Below are positions 5,539 to 9,285 of a stretch of 9,285 nt of DNA, in pieces. Source of the DNA: JBCDBH01 sp039184055 (GTDB lineage Bacteria; Acidobacteriota; Thermoanaerobaculia; Multivoradales; J023). Made by a program: the position numbers and the translations under genes. The stretch covers positions 1 to 9,285 of the forward strand of contig JBCDBH010000234.1 in the NCBI GenBank assembly GCA_039184055.1. Reading direction: 5' to 3'. Every line of letters starts with the position of its first letter. Within the stretch, counting starts at the first letter, position 1. The notes beneath the pieces were generated by a model. That model was not told where the DNA came from. It did not search any database and saw only the letters and a list, made by a program, of their open reading frames with translations.

Positions 5539-7185
5539 TCAGGCCATACCGACGACCTCGCCGTCGACCAGGTCCATCCGCTCGAGCTGCGGTGATTTGC
5601 CGAGCCCGGGCATCCGTAGGATCGAGCCGAGCATCGGAATGATGAAACCGGCACCGGCGGCGAGCACGGCATCGCGCACCGTGATCGTAAAGCCCTCGGG
5701 ACGACCCACCAGCGAGGCTTGATCCGACAACGAGGCCGGTGTTTTGGCGACACAAAGCGGCAGATCGCCGTAGCCGAGCTTGGCGATCCGACGGAACGCC
5801 CGCTCGGCTTCTTTGGTGAAGGCGACATCGTCGGCGCCATAAAGAGTCGTGGCGATCCGCCGCATCTTTTCCTGCGGCGAGTCGCTCAGCTCGTAGAGCG
5901 TCCGCAGCGGTCCCAGGTCGGCGGCGGCCGCCGTCGCCACCGCTTCGGCGAGCTCGGTGGCGCCGTCACCCCCGCGAGCGAAGCCGTCGTTGAGCGCAAA
6001 CGCGACGCCCATCGCCTCGGCGGCGCGACGCACGACCTCGATCTCCTCCTCGCTGTCGGTCCCGAAGCGGTTGAGCGCCACGATCGGCGTCCGCTCGAAG
6101 ACCTTGACGTTCTCGAGGTGTTTCTGGAGATTGGGCAGGCCCCGCTCGACCGCCGCCGGATCGGGTGTGGCGAGATCTTTCTTGCCTACCCCACCGTGAC
6201 GTTTGAGCGCACGAACCGTCGCCACCATGACCACCGCAGCCGGATTGAGCCCGGTGGCGCGACATTTGATGTCGAAGAACTTCTCGCCGCCCAGGTCGAA
6301 ACCGAATCCCGCCTCGGTCACCGTCCAATCGGCGTGGGCCATCGCCATCCGCGTGGCGATCACCGAGTTGCAGCCGTGAGCGATATTGGCGAACGGCCCG
6401 CCGTGCACCAGCGCCGGCACGCCTTCGATGGTCTGCACCAGATTCGGGTGCACGGCGTCTTTGAGCAGCACCATCATCGCGCCGACCACGTTCAGCTGCT
6501 CGGCGGTCACCGGCTGCTTGGCGTAGGTCTGGGCAACGATCAACCGCGACAGACGGGCGCGGAGATCCTCCGCGCCGTCAGCCAGACACAGCACCGCCAT
6601 CACCTCGGACGCGGTGGTGATGTCGAAGCCGGTTTCGCGTGGCACGCCCTGGGTCGCGCCGCCGAGACCGACCATGGTGTGCCGCAACGACCGATCGTTG
6701 AGATCGAGCACCCGTCGCCACGACACCCGGCGCGGATCGATGCCGAGCGCGTTGCCTTGGTGGAGATGGTTGTCGAGCGTCGCGGCGAGCAGGTTGTTGG
6801 CGCTGGTGATGGCGTGAAAATCACCGGTGAAATGAAGGTTGATGTCCGCGCCGGGAGTCAGCAGAGCCTTGCCGCCACCGATCGCGCCACCTTTGAGCCC
6901 GAAGGTCGGACCGAGCGACGGCTCGCGGAGCGCGAGACAGACGTTCTCACCGATCTTGGCCAAGCCTTGCGCCAGGCAAATCGAGGTCGTCGTCTTGCCT
7001 TCGCCGGCGTCGGTCGGCGTGATCGCCGACACCAGGATCAACTTACCGGGCGGTCGCGACGCGGCATCGAGAGCCGCCGTGGCGATCTTCGCCTTGTCGG
7101 TGCCGTGGGGAATGACGTGCTCGGCACCGATACCGAGACGTTCCGCAACCGTGGTGATGGGCTCGACGCCGACCGTTGCTGCCAT
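5539..7185 (-). CDS. fhs: Formate-tetrahydrofolate ligase (formyltetrahydrofolate synthetase)
   Basis: Fhs makes 10-formyltetrahydrofolate from formate, tetrahydrofolate and ATP in the cytoplasm, feeding purine, fMet and other one-carbon pathways or the Wood-Ljungdahl methyl branch. At 548 aa it is close to the usual 555-560. Visible motifs are the P-loop TPTDAGEGKTTT (56-67), REPSLGPTFGLKGGAIGGG (87-105), DITTASEVMAV (188-198), the second family signature VATVRALKRHGG (321-332), and the conserved C-terminal run GFIIPMLGSILRMPGLGKSP (513-532). The first signature is slightly unusual: GGAIGGGK where the common form is GGAAGGGY. The start at 7185 has a strong AAGGAG ribosome site (7194-7199 on the plus strand) 8 bases upstream. 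The gene stands alone on its strand, divergent from the asparaginase gene. No other Wood-Ljungdahl gene is nearby, so a biosynthetic or formate-assimilating role is more likely than acetogenesis. Confidence 0.97.
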   Translation of the reverse strand: MAATVGVEPITTVAERLGIGAEHVIPHGTDKAKIATAALDAASRPPGKLILVSAITPTDAGEGKTTTSICLAQGLAKIGENVCLALREPSLGPTFGLKGGAIGGGKALLTPGADINLHFTGDFHAITSANNLLAATLDNHLHQGNALGIDPRRVSWRRVLDLNDRSLRHTMVGLGGATQGVPRETGFDITTASEVMAVLCLADGAEDLRARLSRLIVAQTYAKQPVTAEQLNVVGAMMVLLKDAVHPNLVQTIEGVPALVHGGPFANIAHGCNSVIATRMAMAHADWTVTEAGFGFDLGGEKFFDIKCRATGLNPAAVVMVATVRALKRHGGVGKKDLATPDPAAVERGLPNLQKHLENVKVFERTPIVALNRFGTDSEEEIEVVRRAAEAMGVAFALNDGFARGGDGATELAEAVATAAAADLGPLRTLYELSDSPQEKMRRIATTLYGADDVAFTKEAERAFRRIAKLGYGDLPLCVAKTPASLSDQASLVGRPEGFTITVRDAVLAAGAGFIIPMLGSILRMPGLGKSPQLERMDLVDGEVVGMA

Positions 7186-7193
7186 CGCTTTGT

Positions 7194-7199
7194 CTCCTT
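7194..7199 (-). promoter_or_regulatory. Ribosome binding site of fhs
   Basis: AAGGAG on the minus strand, 8 bases before the fhs ATG. It is one of the strongest ribosome sites in the window and fixes the start at 7185. It contrasts with the divergent asparaginase gene, which has none. Confidence 0.8.
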
Positions 7200-7231
7200 G
7201 CCAGAGAAATCGGGTGGTATGTCGGCGCGAG

Positions 7232-7259
7232 ACTATCGGAACTACCCTGGCACGGTCAC
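7232..7259 (-). promoter_or_regulatory. Candidate fhs promoter
   Basis: On the minus strand GTGACC (7259-7254) and GATAGT (7237-7232) each match 4 of 6 consensus bases and are 16 bases apart. Transcription would begin near 7225 and give a leader of about 40 bases with the ribosome site. It is a moderate match within the 145-base divergent gap, which shows no other clear structure. Confidence 0.35.
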
Positions 7260-7293
7260 CTACCCATCGAGGTCGTTACGAATCGGTCCGTGC

Positions 7294-7322
7294 TTGACGC
7301 TCCTCCCCCACATCCGTACGCT
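7294..7322 (+). promoter_or_regulatory. Candidate promoter of the asparaginase-oxidoreductase operon
   Basis: TTGACG (7294-7299, 5 of 6 to the -35 consensus) and TACGCT (7317-7322) are 17 bases apart. The -10 box ends 8 bases before the ATG at 7331, so the mRNA would start at or within a base or two of the start codon. This fits the lack of any ribosome site and repeats the layout seen at tetR. Confidence 0.5.
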
Positions 7323-7330
7323 CCCGACAC

Positions 7331-8359
7331 ATGACTCGCAAACGTGTGTATATCGCCAACACGGGCGGCACGATCGGCATGCGCCGTGAAAACGGTAGCT
7401 ATCGCCCCGCCCCGGGTTATCTCGCCGAACGCATGGAGGGCATGCCCGAGCTTCGCGATCCCTCGATGCCCGAGTACGACATTCACGAATACGTTCGTCT
7501 GCTCGATTCCTCGGATATGGAAGCCAGCGATTGGGTCGCGATCGGTCGTGACATCGCGTCGGTCTACGATCACTACGACGGTTTCGTGGTGATTCACGGC
7601 ACCGACACCATGGCGTATACCGCCGCCGCACTGTCGTATATGTTCGAGGATCTCGGCAAGCCGATCGTGCTCACCGGCTCGCAGATCCCGCTCGCCGAGG
7701 TGCGCAGCGACGCGCGCGAGAATCTGATCACCAGCCTGATGATCGCCGCCGATACCGCCATCCCGGAAGTCTGTCTCTTCCTCGGCGAACGCATCCTACG
7801 TGGCAACCGAGCGACCAAGGTCAACGCCACCGGTCTGCGCGCGTTCGACTCACCCAACTACCCCGCGCTCGGTACCGCCGGTGTCGAGATCCAAGTCGAC
7901 CCGCGGCTCGTTTTTCTCCGTCCGGACGCGCCCACCCGCTTCATACCGATCGACGGTCATCCAAACGTCGCCGATGTCCGACTCTTCCCCGGCATCACGC
8001 CATCGCTTCTCGAGCGCTTCTTCACGCCACCGCTCGATGGCGCGGTGCTTCATACGTACGGTGTCGGCAACGCACCGAGTCGTCCGGAATTCGTCGAAGT
8101 CATCGCCAACGCGGTCGACCGTGGCGTCGTGGTGGTCAACTGCACGCAATGTCTGCGCGGCAGGGTCTACCCACGCGCATACGCCACCGGCGACGCGCTC
8201 ACCGACGCGGGCGTGATCAGCGGTCACGACATGAATCCCGAAGCGGCGCTCACCAAGCTGCTGTGGCTGCTCTCACTGGGACTCGATCGCGACGAAGTCG
8301 AGCGCGGCATGGGCAAAAACCTGCGTGGCGAGCTCACGGAATCGAGCGTGCTACCGTAG
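7331..8359 (+). CDS. ansA: Type I (cytoplasmic) L-asparaginase
   Basis: Hydrolyses L-asparagine to aspartate and ammonia. The 342-aa product is about the length of E. coli AnsA and has no signal peptide, which fits the cytoplasmic type I group. Catalytic residues fall at the positions I recall for E. coli AnsA: T14 in NTGGTIGM, Y24, the S60/S61 substrate loop in LLDSSDM, T91-D92 in VIHGTDTMAYTAAAL, and K163 in GNRATKVNATGLRAFDSPN. The C-terminal domain has YGVGNAP (243-249) and NCTQCLRGRVYPRAYATG (270-287). In E. coli the TQC pair and an arginine just before YGVGNAP form an allosteric asparagine site; here T272 and C274 remain but the arginine position appears to be H241. No ribosome site precedes the ATG, and a promoter ends 8 bases before it. 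Type I and GatD-like enzymes share the fold, but this length and motif set favour asparaginase. An oxidoreductase follows after 4 bases. Confidence 0.93.
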   Translation: MTRKRVYIANTGGTIGMRRENGSYRPAPGYLAERMEGMPELRDPSMPEYDIHEYVRLLDSSDMEASDWVAIGRDIASVYDHYDGFVVIHGTDTMAYTAAALSYMFEDLGKPIVLTGSQIPLAEVRSDARENLITSLMIAADTAIPEVCLFLGERILRGNRATKVNATGLRAFDSPNYPALGTAGVEIQVDPRLVFLRPDAPTRFIPIDGHPNVADVRLFPGITPSLLERFFTPPLDGAVLHTYGVGNAPSRPEFVEVIANAVDRGVVVVNCTQCLRGRVYPRAYATGDALTDAGVISGHDMNPEAALTKLLWLLSLGLDRDEVERGMGKNLRGELTESSVLP

Positions 8360-8363
8360 ATCG

Positions 8364-9285
8364 ATGGACGACAATCAGGGCGCTCTCGCGGGTTCGAAGA
8401 CCGACAAGCCTGGGCTCAGCCGGCGCACGCTGCTCCACGCGGCGACCCTTCATGCCGCGGCCCTCGGCACCGGTCTGACGGCCGCTCCGCTCGCCGCCAG
8501 CGAGTCGACAGCTCGACGTCGACGTCCGGTCGTGGTCATCGGCGCCGGCGCGTTCGGTGGCTGGACCGCACTCTGGCTGCAACGCCAGGGTGCCGACGTA
8601 ACCTTGATCGACACCTGGGGACCAGGTCACTCGCGCGCCAGCTCGGGAGGCGAATCACGCGTCATTCGCGGCATGTACGGCGTCGATCGGGTTTACACCG
8701 AATGGGTCGTGCGGGCCTTCGAGATCTGGCGTGATAGCGCGCGGCGGTGGGATGCCGATCTCTACCATCCGACCGGCGCGCTGTGGATGTTCCGTGGCGA
8801 CGACGGCTACGCACGCGCTTCCGCGCCGGTGCTCGCCGACGCCGGTTTGATCGCCGAGCCGCTGACTCGGAAGACGGCGCGGCAGCGCTACCCACATATC
8901 GATTTCACCGGCATCGAGCATCTCTGGTACGAAGCCGAGGCCGGTTATCTCACCGCGCGTCGCGCCTGTCGACGGGTGGCGCAAGCCCTGGTCGAAGAAG
9001 GCGGCGAGTTGCGTTCGGCTCACGTCAGACCCGGCCCGCTCGACAACGGCCAGATGGAGTACATCGAGCTCGACAACGGTGAGCGCATCCACGCCGACGC
9101 CTACGTCTTCGCCTGTGGGCCGTGGCTCGGCGATCTCTTTCCCGATGTCATCGGCGACAAGATCAACCCGAGCCGACAAGATGTCTTCTACTTCGGTCCC
9201 CCGGCCGGCAACCATGCGTTTGCCGAAGGCCGATTCCCCGTGTGGATCGACTTCGGAGAACGCATCTTCTACGGCGTGCCGGGCA
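8364..9285 (+). CDS. Tat-exported FAD-dependent oxidoreductase, DAO/sarcosine-oxidase type (cut by right window edge)
   Basis: The open frame runs without a stop to the window end, giving 307 residues. The N-terminus carries a twin-arginine signal (LSRRTLLHAATLHAAALGTGLTAAPLAAS; RR at 20-21), so the folded flavoprotein is probably exported to the periplasm or cell surface. Next comes a dinucleotide-binding fold, VVVIGAGAFGGWTALWLQRQGADVTLID (56-83), with the GxGxxG glycines at 60, 62 and 65. The following SRASSGGESRVIRGMYG (90-106) resembles the FAD-contacting loop of monomeric sarcosine oxidase and N-methyl amino-acid oxidases. Such enzymes oxidise amines or amino acids; the substrate here is unknown, and the C-terminal half, where a covalent-FAD cysteine would lie, is missing. 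The ATG is 4 bases after the asparaginase stop with no clear ribosome site, suggesting coupled translation. A cytoplasmic homologue would lack the first roughly 50 residues. Confidence 0.85.
   Translation, partial: MDDNQGALAGSKTDKPGLSRRTLLHAATLHAAALGTGLTAAPLAASESTARRRRPVVVIGAGAFGGWTALWLQRQGADVTLIDTWGPGHSRASSGGESRVIRGMYGVDRVYTEWVVRAFEIWRDSARRWDADLYHPTGALWMFRGDDGYARASAPVLADAGLIAEPLTRKTARQRYPHIDFTGIEHLWYEAEAGYLTARRACRRVAQALVEEGGELRSAHVRPGPLDNGQMEYIELDNGERIHADAYVFACGPWLGDLFPDVIGDKINPSRQDVFYFGPPAGNHAFAEGRFPVWIDFGERIFYGVPG

Noticed and set aside
5719..7389. Open frame of 556 codons antisense to fhs
   Set aside because: A shadow of the GC-rich fhs gene; the fhs frame has clear family motifs and a ribosome site, while this frame has neither.
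1..9285. Mobile elements, CRISPR arrays, tRNA or rRNA genes
   Set aside because: No regularly spaced repeats, transposase or integrase motifs, terminal repeats or RNA gene signatures were seen; coding style is uniform across the window.

Overview
The window is GC-rich, tightly packed bacterial DNA with a single coding style (many TCG, CTC, GAG and ATC codons). It holds nine protein genes, two of them cut by the window edges. No rRNA, tRNA, insertion sequence, CRISPR array or prophage gene was seen. The genes suggest a Gram-negative, probably marine or sediment heterotroph with a sodium-pumping respiratory enzyme, a secreted transglutaminase-like protein and a Tat-exported flavoenzyme. An Acidobacteriota- or Myxococcota-like host would fit, but no gene here fixes the phylum.

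Left block (1-2808, minus strand): the start of the Na+-translocating NADH:quinone reductase operon, read right to left as nqrA, nqrB, nqrC. The genes overlap by 1 and 11 bases, and nqrC runs off the left edge, so nqrD-F are expected beyond it. Upstream of nqrA is a leader region of about 370 bases. It contains a perfect 20-bp palindrome (3032-3051) that matches the operator of the NADH/NAD+-sensing repressor Rex, and two further inverted repeats. One of these (2861-2888) would fold into an uninterrupted 12-bp hairpin only in the nqr mRNA. This arrangement implies control of Na+-NQR by redox state, and possibly a second layer of control in the leader RNA.

Middle block (3142-5524, plus strand): a TetR-family regulator, an alpha/beta hydrolase and a small exported transglutaminase-like/TPR protein. 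Spacings of 31 and 2 bases suggest one operon.

Right block: fhs (formate-tetrahydrofolate ligase) on the minus strand converges on the previous operon with a 14-base gap. It is divergent from a plus-strand pair made of a type I L-asparaginase and, 4 bases later, a Tat-signal FAD-dependent oxidoreductase of the DAO/sarcosine-oxidase type, which is cut by the right edge. Fhs and the oxidoreductase could both belong to one-carbon or amino-acid metabolism, but that link is inference.

The tetR and asparaginase genes both have a sigma70-like promoter whose -10 box ends only 8-9 bases before the ATG and no visible Shine-Dalgarno sequence, so both are probably translated from leaderless mRNAs. I found no clearly new system. 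The most informative non-coding signals are the Rex-type operator and the structured nqr leader.
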